A stretch of 50,570 nucleotides of DNA, from positions 1 to 50,570 of the forward strand of contig CAKUJT010000007.1 of NCBI GenBank assembly GCA_934661765.1, given 5' to 3'. Positions 17,801-24,948 of the stretch are shown piece after piece (the first letter of the stretch is position 1; each line of letters begins with the position of its first letter). The translations under genes and the position numbers were made by a program. This stretch comes from an uncultured Senegalimassilia sp. (GTDB lineage: Bacteria > Actinomycetota > Coriobacteriia > Coriobacteriales > Eggerthellaceae). Under the pieces are notes generated by a model. The model had not been told where the DNA came from and ran no database searches. It saw only the letters and a list, made by a program, of their open reading frames with translations.

Positions 17801-18365
17801 AGCGCGCATCGCGATAGGAAACAAGGGCGCGTTCGAGCCGCAGGAGACGCACCTGTTCGATTCGTCGTTAAATGAGGCGGGGTCATATGATTTCGTCGGG
17901 AACTCGACCGGCGGCTGGGTCGGCGGACGCTGGGTGGCGCTGGGTTGGGATAGTTCCCGGTTCGGCAACGCCACGGGCGTCGGGGCTCCGCCCGCGGAGG
18001 ATGATGCGGCGGGCGTTGATGGCGTTGTTGCGCGAGAAGGCGAAGAGCCTGGCGACCCGCACACGCGCGTTGGCTACGCGATATCCGACGCCCTGGATGT
18101 TGCCACTGATTCTGAAGAGCCGGACGATTCCGAGGATCCCGGCGATTCTGGCGATCTCGAGGACCCTGATGATACGGAGAAGCCTGAGAACCCCGAGAAG
18201 CCCGATGCTTCCAAGAACCCTGGCGGGCCAAAGGGTTCGGGAGAACCGCAGGGAGCAGGCGCTTTGTCTGCGGGAACCGGCGATAGCGTACCCGTTCTTC
18301 CGCTGGCTATCGTCGCCGTCGTCACGCTGGCAGTTGCGATATGGGCGCGCCGTCGTAGCCGTTAA
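14820..18365 (+). CDS. Secreted M6-like metalloprotease with C-terminal wall/membrane anchor
   Basis: Extracellular protein of 1181 residues. An N-terminal signal peptide has a long hydrophobic core (about 16-35) and an ASA cleavage site near residue 39. The zinc motif HETGHVLGLPD (His294, Glu295, His298) is the form found in immune-inhibitor-A-like M6 peptidases. After the catalytic region come beta-rich segments of unknown fold. A Pro/Glu/Asp/Ser-rich spacer (about 1095-1145) precedes GTGDSVP, a hydrophobic helix and RRRSR. This resembles a sortase-type anchor but lacks a clear LPxTG, so membrane anchoring is equally likely. GAAAGGAAC precedes the ATG. It stands alone between two repeat-bearing gaps. 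Confidence 0.8.
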   Translation: MSNQSSTVDTLARQVKIVASSAVAVVVLALAFATAPASAFAVDAAGAGEQGSPCVPTQEQVESYRADGSLDERAQVAERLGHAQLSADLTQQALARQAAALGQGADMFSLRSAVPSTWKSGMATVGVGHVLALRVSFPDYSFADDDTLEALDALINGDGTSAFPYESLHAYYERASYGALDISGTAVDYQAKHERSYYQHDINLLFVEALDELDETLDLSQFDGNGDRYIDCVYLHFAGPDAGWGSTWWSQEWTVPQQAPPEVYERTWDGMRLWNACLLADNCAVDMAASTLIHETGHVLGLPDLYSYRKSTVGLSGRSGCLTFDLMDNNAGDTNAFFKWMLGWIDESKVVRVVANADGVDVQRGGVAQHYDEHSIDQVLSAFTSSDLAECGGFIAVSDSDDLLDPAKGLFSSFYLLQYDRYAGNQSLVYKRGGQDFELPSGFRLFRVQAALSAEGDDYLYQNTSGAPGNQLIELVDPDMDATHSDGIGYAPAAITGDGYGCMLYDGQEVSPTTYPSTNFGESIGGGFTGLTFSFGECGEDSGAVTVSWSDADEPVPGNFSLSLQPATLLNWGPVTFAMSYPALYKALENEAFPYLVIDGRRIFSAADVSGETVSMRYQFNPGEVLPTSDCEAVFPAGCFLLGVADGEEVYSEEIRVPFSPSGLVSFGKHGFYELETDPLDEGVGISSVFSRDDGSHCFLRAVGENLYLETIDEKDPSKVSEAKIEGAALPTYPQASVVLQCAVLPDDRCLVTVSFENFDASGLARAYLVDLGSHRVLGEASLSRFPGTVRAMAVGNVPVLGMYAYQLGFGEGYVMTSAFADVAAGGADASAAVSAEERVLWTRASGVYDAGNGLIAAVFTENTLDGDGGPGGVNLTVRLYDAESVAALFATAPTELNPDALEDFTESLDPVCACKLSGYQAVNDVVACDDAVYVLASGRLDASGSEDDASRGGTIVRFDRAGMQTASRALVPVSSVAATYTDLVVGEQGTVAAARIAIGNKGAFEPQETHLFDSSLNEAGSYDFVGNSTGGWVGGRWVALGWDSSRFGNATGVGAPPAEDDAAGVDGVVAREGEEPGDPHTRVGYAISDALDVATDSEEPDDSEDPGDSGDLEDPDDTEKPENPEKPDASKNPGGPKGSGEPQGAGALSAGTGDSVPVLPLAIVAVVTLAVAIWARRRSR

Positions 18366-18373
18366 CGGTCGGT

Positions 18374-18480
18374 GTGCTCTTGCTGCAGTCATCGCGCTTG
18401 TAAGGCCATGTTTGTCCACCAGGGTCAGCACTTCGACGTCCTAATTGTGGGCAAGGAAGGCCGCCTTGCTCACGATTAGG
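18374..18480 (-). pseudogene. Decayed fragment of an mrp-like gene
   Basis: About 107 bases align along their whole length with 18921-19030 inside the intact mrp gene, in the same orientation, with small indels. By eye roughly three quarters of positions agree. In the mrp frame it reads like the region around MDVEVLGLVENM, but the Met codon is TAG and a frameshift follows. It is a remnant of a duplicated or former second mrp copy. Confidence 0.8.
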
Positions 18481-18599
18481 CGAATACACCTCCGTTCCCA
18501 GAATGAACAGGGGCCGGAGGGACGTTCGCCCGGGCTGTAGGTGAGGCCCGGGGGTTATGGTTTGCGGGTGTGGCGAACGCACCTCCGTCCCCTGTTCAC
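18481..18599. repeat. REP-like palindromes (two copies and a fragment)
   Basis: A diverged plus-sense copy is at 18503-18528 and a good minus-sense copy at 18573-18599; a partial minus copy is at 18481-18500. They lie between the protease gene and the mrp terminator. Confidence 0.7.
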
Positions 18600-18650
18600 C
18601 CATCGGTTACCGATGTACACCGGTTGTTGCGTAATGGTTGCAGGCAAAGA

Positions 18651-18686
18651 GAAAGCCCGCGAACCTCAAAGGGTTCACGGGCTTTC
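18651..18686 (-). terminator. Terminator of mrp
   Basis: A 15-bp stem with one G-U pair (GAAAGCCCGCGAACC against GGTTCACGGGCTTTC) lies 30 bases after the mrp stop. Read on the minus strand it is followed by a T-rich run. Confidence 0.75.
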
Positions 18687-18716
18687 GCAATCTAAAGGCT
18701 TGCGGCGGGATGACTG

Positions 18717-19580
18717 TTATTCGGCCGCTTCCTCTTCCTGCTTTTCGCCGGCTTCGACGATCTTGTCGATGATGACGTCCAGCTTGCCTTCCACGTCGTA
18801 GTCCTCGACCTTGCCTTCGTCGCACAGACGCGCGAACTTCGGGTCGATGGGCAGGGTGGTGTAAGCGGGGATGTTGTAGCGCTCGGCAACTTCGGCGCCC
18901 TGCGGCTCGCCGAAGATGTGGTGCTCCTTGCCGCAATCGTCGCACTTGAAGTAGGCCATGTTCTCCACCAGGCCCAGCACCTCGACGTCCATGTCATGCG
19001 CAAGGTTGACCGCCTTGCCCACGATCATGGCCACCAGCTCCTGTGGAGCGGACACGGTGACGATGCCGTCGACGGGCAGCGACTGGAACACGGTGAGCAG
19101 CACGTCGGAGGTTCCCGGAGGCATGTCGACGAACAGGTAGTCGATGTCGCCCCAGTTCGTCTCGCTCCAGAACTGGCGGATGGCGTTGGAAACGACCGGG
19201 CCGCGCCATGCTACGGGCAGGTCGCCCTTGGGAAGCATGAGGTTGGTGGACATGACCTTGATGCCTGTTTGCGTCTGGCCGGGCAGGATGCCGTCGGCGT
19301 CGGCGGTAAGCGGGTTGGTGATGCCGAAGGTCTTCGGGATGGAGGGGCCGGTGATGTCGGCGTCCAGGATGCCAACCTTGTTGCCGCGCTTGTTCATTTC
19401 GCTGGCAAGCAGGCTGGTGACCAGGGATTTGCCTACGCCACCCTTGCCGGAGACAACGCCGATGACATGCTTGACGTTGCTGCGCTTGTTCGTCTCAAGC
19501 TTGGTGGGGCCGGCGGCGGTACGCTCGCCACACCCCGATACACCGCAGCTGCCGCACTCGTGCGAGCATTCTTCTGCCAT
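18717..19580 (-). CDS. mrp: Mrp/NBP35-family iron-sulfur cluster carrier ATPase
   Basis: P-loop ATPase that carries iron-sulfur clusters to target proteins. The N-terminus is cysteine-rich (CSHECGSCGVSGCGE), as in NBP35-type members. The deviant Walker A is SGKGGVGKS (about 44-52). DMPPGTSD follows, and CxxC in KCDDCGKEH is the bridging cluster site. An acidic tail ends the protein. Length is 287 residues. AGAAGGAATC precedes the ATG at 19580; a -10-like TATCAT lies in the leader. A decayed partial copy is immediately downstream. Confidence 0.93.
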   Translation of the reverse strand: MAEECSHECGSCGVSGCGERTAAGPTKLETNKRSNVKHVIGVVSGKGGVGKSLVTSLLASEMNKRGNKVGILDADITGPSIPKTFGITNPLTADADGILPGQTQTGIKVMSTNLMLPKGDLPVAWRGPVVSNAIRQFWSETNWGDIDYLFVDMPPGTSDVLLTVFQSLPVDGIVTVSAPQELVAMIVGKAVNLAHDMDVEVLGLVENMAYFKCDDCGKEHHIFGEPQGAEVAERYNIPAYTTLPIDPKFARLCDEGKVEDYDVEGKLDVIIDKIVEAGEKQEEEAAE

Positions 19581-19786
19581 GATTCCTTCTTTCTTATTGT
19601 GCTCCCAGATGTCTGGAAGCGTCACTCGTCCTGAAGGGATGATAGCACAACGCGTCAACGCAACGGCCAATTAGCACCTGCGACGTGACATATGCGGCAC
19701 ATTGTCAAGCAAACCCCGCTTTATGCATTTTGAGACGTACCTCTTACACCGGGTTCGCAATGGGCGCTTCGGACGGATGGGTGCGT

Positions 19787-20713
19787 CTACTGCAGCTGCT
19801 GGACCTCGGTGCCGTCGAGGTCGAAGTCCTTGAAAGCGGCGGTGGTGTAGGCGGGGTTCTCGTAGGTGTTGAAGTAGTAGCGGCCCTCGCGTGCGGAATA
19901 GGCGCTGGTGAACACGGTGAACTCGTTCGCGCCGTCGTTCATTTGCGCGCTTCCTTCCACCATTGCCACGCCGCCGAGCGTGCGGAAGACGCGTGCCACG
20001 TTGCCGCTCTCGGTATCTTTTGGCGCATGATGCGCGTTCAGGTATGCGGCGCGCACGAAACGCGAGGGCGAGTACACGTCGCCGGGCAGCCCGCGCATGC
20101 CCGCGCCTGCGCCGTAGGGCGTCAGCGTTGCGTTTGCCCAGGTCACGGAACTGGGGGCGCTGGGCGTCACGTTCATGTAGCTGCGCAGGTTCTCCAGATG
20201 CCACGCAAGGCCCGGCTGATTTGCCAGCACGTCGGCGGGGTCGCGCATCACCTGCAGGCCCTCGGCGGTCGATTCCACCACGATGCACTCGCTAGCATCA
20301 GCGATGATCCAGTGCAGCATGCTGACAGGGAAGTTGCCAAAGCCCTTGTTCACCAGCGTGATATTCGCCAGCGCCGCCTCGACGTCGTCAACGTTGTCGA
20401 AGTTCGAGGTGACCCACAAGGGGAACTCGTATGGGGCTACAGCAGTGGTTCTCGGACGCGCATCGTCGGGGAAGTAGGCGTAGCCGGGGAAGTTCAGGCC
20501 TGCGATGGCCAGGCCATTCTCGTTGGCGCAGTCGAAATACAGCGGATACCCTTCCGACGCGATGGCCATGCCCAACACCGCGCGGTGTCCCGTGTTCGCG
20601 GGATGGTTGCGCGGGGTGAATGTGATGGTCTCGCCGTAGCCGTACGCCCAGTCCAGGTTGCGGCCGAAATATAGGTTTCCGTCAGAATCGGTGAATCGAA
20701 TCGCTGTGCACAT
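19787..20713 (-). CDS. Choloylglycine hydrolase family (bile salt hydrolase-like)
   Basis: Ntn-hydrolase of 308 residues that cleaves linear amides; members deconjugate bile salts or hydrolyse penicillin V and acyl-homoserine lactones. The nucleophile is Cys2 after removal of Met1. Other active-site residues fall where the family has them: Arg18 and Asp21 (FGRNLD), Asn74 (GLNFPGYAY), Asn165 (VLANQP) and Arg218 (SPSRFVRAA). There is no signal peptide, so it is cytoplasmic. GGAGG is 6 bases before the ATG. A gut origin makes bile salts the likely substrate, but this cannot be settled from sequence. Confidence 0.88.
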   Translation of the reverse strand: MCTAIRFTDSDGNLYFGRNLDWAYGYGETITFTPRNHPANTGHRAVLGMAIASEGYPLYFDCANENGLAIAGLNFPGYAYFPDDARPRTTAVAPYEFPLWVTSNFDNVDDVEAALANITLVNKGFGNFPVSMLHWIIADASECIVVESTAEGLQVMRDPADVLANQPGLAWHLENLRSYMNVTPSAPSSVTWANATLTPYGAGAGMRGLPGDVYSPSRFVRAAYLNAHHAPKDTESGNVARVFRTLGGVAMVEGSAQMNDGANEFTVFTSAYSAREGRYYFNTYENPAYTTAAFKDFDLDGTEVQQLQ

Positions 20714-20848
20714 ACGTGCCTCCGTTCAATGTTGACGCGCGGGTTTGCGCCTGCGTTTGCTCTTTCGGGGCGTTTTGCCCCTGTGGGAAAGGAATAGTAC
20801 GCCTGCGGCAGCAGCTTGCAATGGGGAAACCCCGAGCGTTGCCTTCGC

Positions 20849-21111
20849 GTTGCGAAGCCGTTGCATTGCGATGTCGTTGCGCTGGCGGGCGTGTGATTTG
20901 CGGGCAAAAAAGCGAATGGTCCGCGCGCCGCGCAAGGCGATATAGCATTTGCGTTGCGGAGCCGTTGAACTGGCGTGTGCCTGGCTTGATCGGCGGAGAT
21001 AGTGCAATGCGAAAACCCTGCTATGCCGTAAAACGGTATGCGGACGGATGATATCGAGAGGGACTTGCGGGTCAAAGAAGCGAACGGCCCGTGCATCGCA
21101 CGAGGCGATAT
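20849..21111. repeat. Interleaved imperfect repeats upstream of the hydrolase gene
   Basis: GTTGCG(A/G)AGCCGTTG occurs at 20849-20863 and 20953-20967. A separate unit of about 46 bases, starting TTGCGGG and containing AAGCGAA-GG-CCG and AGGCGATAT, occurs at 20899-20944 and 21065-21111. The whole gap 20714-21191 otherwise shows no gene. Confidence 0.65.
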
Positions 21112-21191
21112 GCGGGCTGTTGGGCTCGAGGGGTTTGGGCTGGTGGGTGCGAAAGGCTTGGGAGCGGCGAATAACCGCCGTCGTCTTTGCG

Positions 21192-21557
21192 CTACTTCCC
21201 GTTGCGGATCTTCTTGATGCCGCCGGCGGCTATGGCGGCGCCGGCGCCGATGGCGAGCACGCCGGGCCCGGGCAATATGAGCATGGGCACGCCTACCGCC
21301 ATAACGGCGGCGCCGGCCACGGTTTGGGCTGCGCCCGCCAGGCGCGATGCAGCAGCGGCAGCATCGCCTTGATTGCGAACGGGGTTGCCGCGACCGTCGA
21401 CGAACGTGGTGTGCAGCGGCTGGTTATCCACCTTCCCGACGCGCTTGCCGAACGAGGGCGGCGTGAAGGGCTCCGCAGCGGCTTGGGCCGCAGCGGCGGC
21501 GCCGCGCGCCGCGTCAACAGGGGTCACGTCGATGATGGGGTGTTTCGGGAACGCCAT
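21192..21557 (-). CDS. Small Gly/Ala-rich membrane protein, unknown function
   Basis: Protein of 121 residues that I do not recognise. The N-terminal half is soluble and Ala-rich (about 10-60). The C-terminal half carries two Gly/Ala-rich hydrophobic stretches (AGAAVMAVGVPMLIL, then GVLAIGAGAAIAAGG) and ends in KKIRNGK, so it is probably a hairpin membrane protein. The ATG at 21557 follows AAGGAGCAGCTT, a good ribosome site; an open frame continues upstream without one. It stands alone. Confidence 0.6.
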   Translation of the reverse strand: MAFPKHPIIDVTPVDAARGAAAAAQAAAEPFTPPSFGKRVGKVDNQPLHTTFVDGRGNPVRNQGDAAAAASRLAGAAQTVAGAAVMAVGVPMLILPGPGVLAIGAGAAIAAGGIKKIRNGK

Positions 21558-22139
21558 AAGCTGCTCCTTATGCGCAGCGCCGCACGGGGCGGCGCGGGTA
21601 ATCGTTGTGCGGGACGGGCCTAGCAGCCGCGTTCCGCTATCCGTAGGGTATCGCGCCGGAGGCACCGCGGGCCTGCGCGCGCCGACGCTGTCACCAATGC
21701 GTAACGAGTTCGCCACATGTATTACCCAGTGCTCTTCGAGGTCCGTCTGCTCCACGGTACTTCAGTTTGCAGGCGATCTCTCTCTGCGCATTGTCTCGGT
21801 TCCCCGGTTTCCTTTCCGCCTAGTGCTTCGACTCGCCGTTGGCCCCCCCGTTCCCGTCGCAGCGCCCCGGCTTGCTGTCTGCCCGGGTTCCCACAAAGCT
21901 CGGCATCCTTGCTGCTCGTCTTTCAGCTTCCCGAATCACCTCCCTTGCGGCGGCCTCGGGGCACTGCCCACCTCCCTGCAACGCCCCGGGGCGTATCCAT
22001 CATCAGGCGTTTTACCGGTTCGCGCTGGGTTTTGCGCTACACTATCGGTAGTGTTCCGACCGTTTGGTTCGACTGCGTTTCGCGCTTGAATCGAGTTGGC
22101 GAATCGGGCGCGACGCCTTTATAAGGGGAAGGTGATCGT
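21558..22139. other. 582-bp non-coding gap, pyrimidine-rich on plus
   Basis: No convincing gene on either strand. From about 21730 to 21990 the plus strand is strongly C/T-rich, so the minus strand is purine-rich. A 14-base palindrome, ACGCCCCGGGGCGT, is at 21980-21993. The right end is the leader of the EF-G-like gene, with a TACACT -10 candidate (22038-22043) overlapping a short inverted repeat ACACTA/TAGTGT (22039-22054). A structured minus-strand RNA is possible; I recognise no known family. Confidence 0.35.
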
Positions 22140-24206
22140 ATGGCAGCTCCTGCTACCGAACATGTCCGAAACATCGTGCTGGTGGGCCAAGACGGCGCCG
22201 GCAAAACCTCGCTTGCCGAGGCTATGTTGCACGTTTCAGGCCGCACGCCGCGTATGGGTACCACCCACGACGGCAAATCCTATCTTGACTACGACCAGGA
22301 AGAGATTCGTCGCAAGTTCACTCTGGGCACCTCCGTCGCGCCCATTCCGTACCATGATTACAAGATCAATCTGCTCGACACCTCGGGTCATCCCGACTTC
22401 ATCGGCGACACGCTTGCCACCATGCAGGCTGCCGAAATGGCGCTGTTCGTCATCGATGCCGTCGCAGGTCCCCAGGTCATGACCACGAAGCTGTGGCGCG
22501 AAGCCGAGGGCATGCGCCTGTCGCGCGCCGTGTTCATCAACCACATCGACCGCGAGCATGCGAACTTCGACACCATTATGGCGCAGCTGCACGCGCGCTT
22601 CGGAAGCCGCTTGGGCCCGGTCACCATCCCCATCGGCGTTGCCGAGGACTTCAAGGGCGTTATCGACGTGCTGCGCATGAAGGCCCGCTACTTCGATCAG
22701 GACGGCACCACCGACGACCGTATCGAGGATATCCCGGCCGAGTACGCTGAGGCGGCGCAGATTGCGCGCGACCGCCTGTGCGACCTGGTGGCCGAGGCCG
22801 ACGACGACCTGATGATGAAGTACCTGGACGGCTCCGAGCAGCTGACGCAGGAAGAGCTCGAGAGCCTGCTCGATAAGGCCATCGCGCAGGAGCTGTTCAT
22901 CCCCGTGTACGTGGGATCCACCATCATCGAGCAGGGCATCCGTTGCGTGATGAAGGATATCTGCACCTACTTCCCGCATCCGCGCCACCACGGCGCCTTT
23001 CGTCTTGCCAACGGCGAGGAGACGTTCGTGGATGAGGACGGCGAGCCGGCGGCGTTCGTCTTCAAGACCGTTGCCGACCCGTTCGTGGGACGTTTGAGCT
23101 ACTTGAAGCTGATCAGCGGCGTGCTCACGCCCGGCATGGAGCTGACCAATGCGCGCACGGGCAAGAAGGATCGCCTGGGCCATCTGTATGTGATGATGGG
23201 TAAGGAGGCCACGGATGTGAAGTCCGCGAAGGCCGGCGACATCGTCGTGGTTCCCAAGCTCACCGATACGCGTGCCGGCGACACGCTGTCGCAATCGGGC
23301 ACGATGTCCATCGATCCGCTGCCGCTGCCTGTGCCGCAATATCCCGTTGCCATCGAGGCGGCTAATAAGAAGGAAGAGGACAAGGTCGGCACCTTCCTTG
23401 CGCGCGCGGTCGAGAACGACCCCACGCTGCGCGTTGCGCGCAACGAGCAGACGCACCAGACCATCGTCACGGCAATGGGCGAAGCCCAGGTGGAAACGCT
23501 GCTTGCGCGCATGAAGGAGCAGGCGAAGGTGGAGGCGCGTTTGGTTCCCGTGCGCATCCCATATCGCGAGACCATCACGAAGACGGCCGAGGCCCAGGGA
23601 CGCCACAAGAAGCAGACCGGTGGCGCAGGCCAGTTCGGCGATTGCTGGCTGCGCATCAGCCCCAACCCCGGCGAGGGCTATGAGTTCTCCGACGAGGTCA
23701 AGGGCGGCGCTATCCCCGGCGGTTTGATCCCCGCTGTTGACAAGGGCGTTCAGGAGGCCATGGCAGAGGGCTTCTTGGCAGGGTATCCCATGGTTGACAT
23801 CAAGTGCGCCGTGTTCGATGGCTCGTACCATTCGGTCGACTCCAATGAGATGGCGTTCAAGACCGCTGCGCGCATCGGCTTCCGTGCGGCATGCGAGCAG
23901 GCTGGTGCCATTCTGCTCGAGCCCATGGCAACCATGGATATCGTGGTGACCGAGGAGTACGCCGGCACCGTTATGGGCGATATCGCCACGCGCCGCGGAC
24001 GCATCGTCGGCACCGATTCTACCGACGAGGGCGAGACGGTCATCATGGTGCGCGTGCCATATGCCGAGGTCATCAGCTACACCAAGGACCTGCGTGCCAT
24101 GACGCGCGGTTCCGGCAGCTATTACATCGAGCTGGAGGGCTATGACCCTGCGCCCGCCGACGTGACCAAGAAGCTGGTCGAGGCTTACCAGGCATCGAAG
24201 GCATAA
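22140..24206 (+). CDS. Elongation factor G-like GTPase (EF-G paralogue)
   Basis: Five-domain translational GTPase of 688 residues, the full EF-G architecture: G domain (1-280), then domains II-V. G1 is GQDGAGKTS (16-24) and G3 is DTSGHPDF (80-87). G4 reads NHID (134-137) where NKxD is standard. The switch I region also departs from canonical EF-G. It therefore belongs to the EF-G-like class that often lacks normal translocation activity. It is not beside the ribosomal-protein genes where the housekeeping fusA usually sits. ATAAGGGGAAGG precedes the ATG. A strong terminator follows. Confidence 0.85.
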   Translation: MAAPATEHVRNIVLVGQDGAGKTSLAEAMLHVSGRTPRMGTTHDGKSYLDYDQEEIRRKFTLGTSVAPIPYHDYKINLLDTSGHPDFIGDTLATMQAAEMALFVIDAVAGPQVMTTKLWREAEGMRLSRAVFINHIDREHANFDTIMAQLHARFGSRLGPVTIPIGVAEDFKGVIDVLRMKARYFDQDGTTDDRIEDIPAEYAEAAQIARDRLCDLVAEADDDLMMKYLDGSEQLTQEELESLLDKAIAQELFIPVYVGSTIIEQGIRCVMKDICTYFPHPRHHGAFRLANGEETFVDEDGEPAAFVFKTVADPFVGRLSYLKLISGVLTPGMELTNARTGKKDRLGHLYVMMGKEATDVKSAKAGDIVVVPKLTDTRAGDTLSQSGTMSIDPLPLPVPQYPVAIEAANKKEEDKVGTFLARAVENDPTLRVARNEQTHQTIVTAMGEAQVETLLARMKEQAKVEARLVPVRIPYRETITKTAEAQGRHKKQTGGAGQFGDCWLRISPNPGEGYEFSDEVKGGAIPGGLIPAVDKGVQEAMAEGFLAGYPMVDIKCAVFDGSYHSVDSNEMAFKTAARIGFRAACEQAGAILLEPMATMDIVVTEEYAGTVMGDIATRRGRIVGTDSTDEGETVIMVRVPYAEVISYTKDLRAMTRGSGSYYIELEGYDPAPADVTKKLVEAYQASKA

Positions 24207-24227
24207 GCAGGTCCATAAGATGATTGC

Positions 24228-24255
24228 AGCGAGCCGTCCTTCGGGGCGGCTCGCT
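24228..24255 (+). terminator. Terminator of the EF-G-like gene
   Basis: A 12-bp stem AGCGAGCCGTCC/GGGCGGCTCGCT with one G-U pair and a TTCG tetraloop, followed by GTTTGCTG. Confidence 0.8.
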
Positions 24256-24948
24256 GTTTGCTGCGGTGAAGCGCCGGGGTTTGTTGTTTGCATTCGCGCC
24301 TCCTGGTGTGTTCTTGTCGGGACGGTTTGACGGTCGTGTGGTGCGGATCGGGGGTATCGGCGTGCATGGGGGCACGGAGTTGTCTGCGTTTCATGGCGGT
24401 TTGTATGCGCGGAAGCGTGGAGCCGCTTTGCGCTTCGTGGCGGTCTGTTTGCTTGTGGCGGGCAGGCCCTGAGTTTGCGAGGAGCCCGCCCGTTCCAAAG
24501 GGAGGAGAGGCGATGGGGAGTGAAGCAGCAGGTCAGGAGCGTCTCCCATGACACGGCCCGCTTTAATCCAGCCGCCTCATCGCCTGATTCGAGTATGACG
24601 CCGCCATCTTGCAGAACTCTTGTCCGCTACACCGAAAGTTGTCGGGCGAACCTTGCAGATCCGGGAAAACCTTGTCTGCCGGGAAGCTATCGGGATGACC
24701 GGGAAACCTTGCTTCGTTGACGGGTCGCGGTCTCTTCTATCTTGCGATTCTGGGAATTCCCCAGATAGAAGAGGCTTCCGTTTCATGATTCGTGTGAATC
24801 GAGCTGGCAGATAATTTCGTCCCTAGCTCCGGCAAGTTTTCCTCATGTGGGCATTTTCCCTAGACGGTTTGTCGAGTTCTTGGTAGGCTCGAACCATTGA
24901 TTCCGCGCCATGCCCACGCATCGGCGCAGGCAAGTAAAGGGGAATGCC
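24256..24948. other. Long non-coding gap with short repeats and a strong hairpin
   Basis: No supported gene. Around 24650-24720 the phrase CCGGGAAA(A)CCTTG recurs (two copies, plus GCGAACCTTGCAGATC). At 24732-24773 an 11-bp perfect stem, CTCTTCTATCT/AGATAGAAGAG, encloses a second possible stem CTGGG/CCCAG that shares two bases with it. A 69-codon minus frame covers this part but has no ribosome site or recognisable product. Confidence 0.4.

Noticed and set aside
24577..24786. 69-codon minus frame in the gap before the amidohydrolase
   Set aside because: No ribosome site, and it runs through a strong hairpin and repeats.
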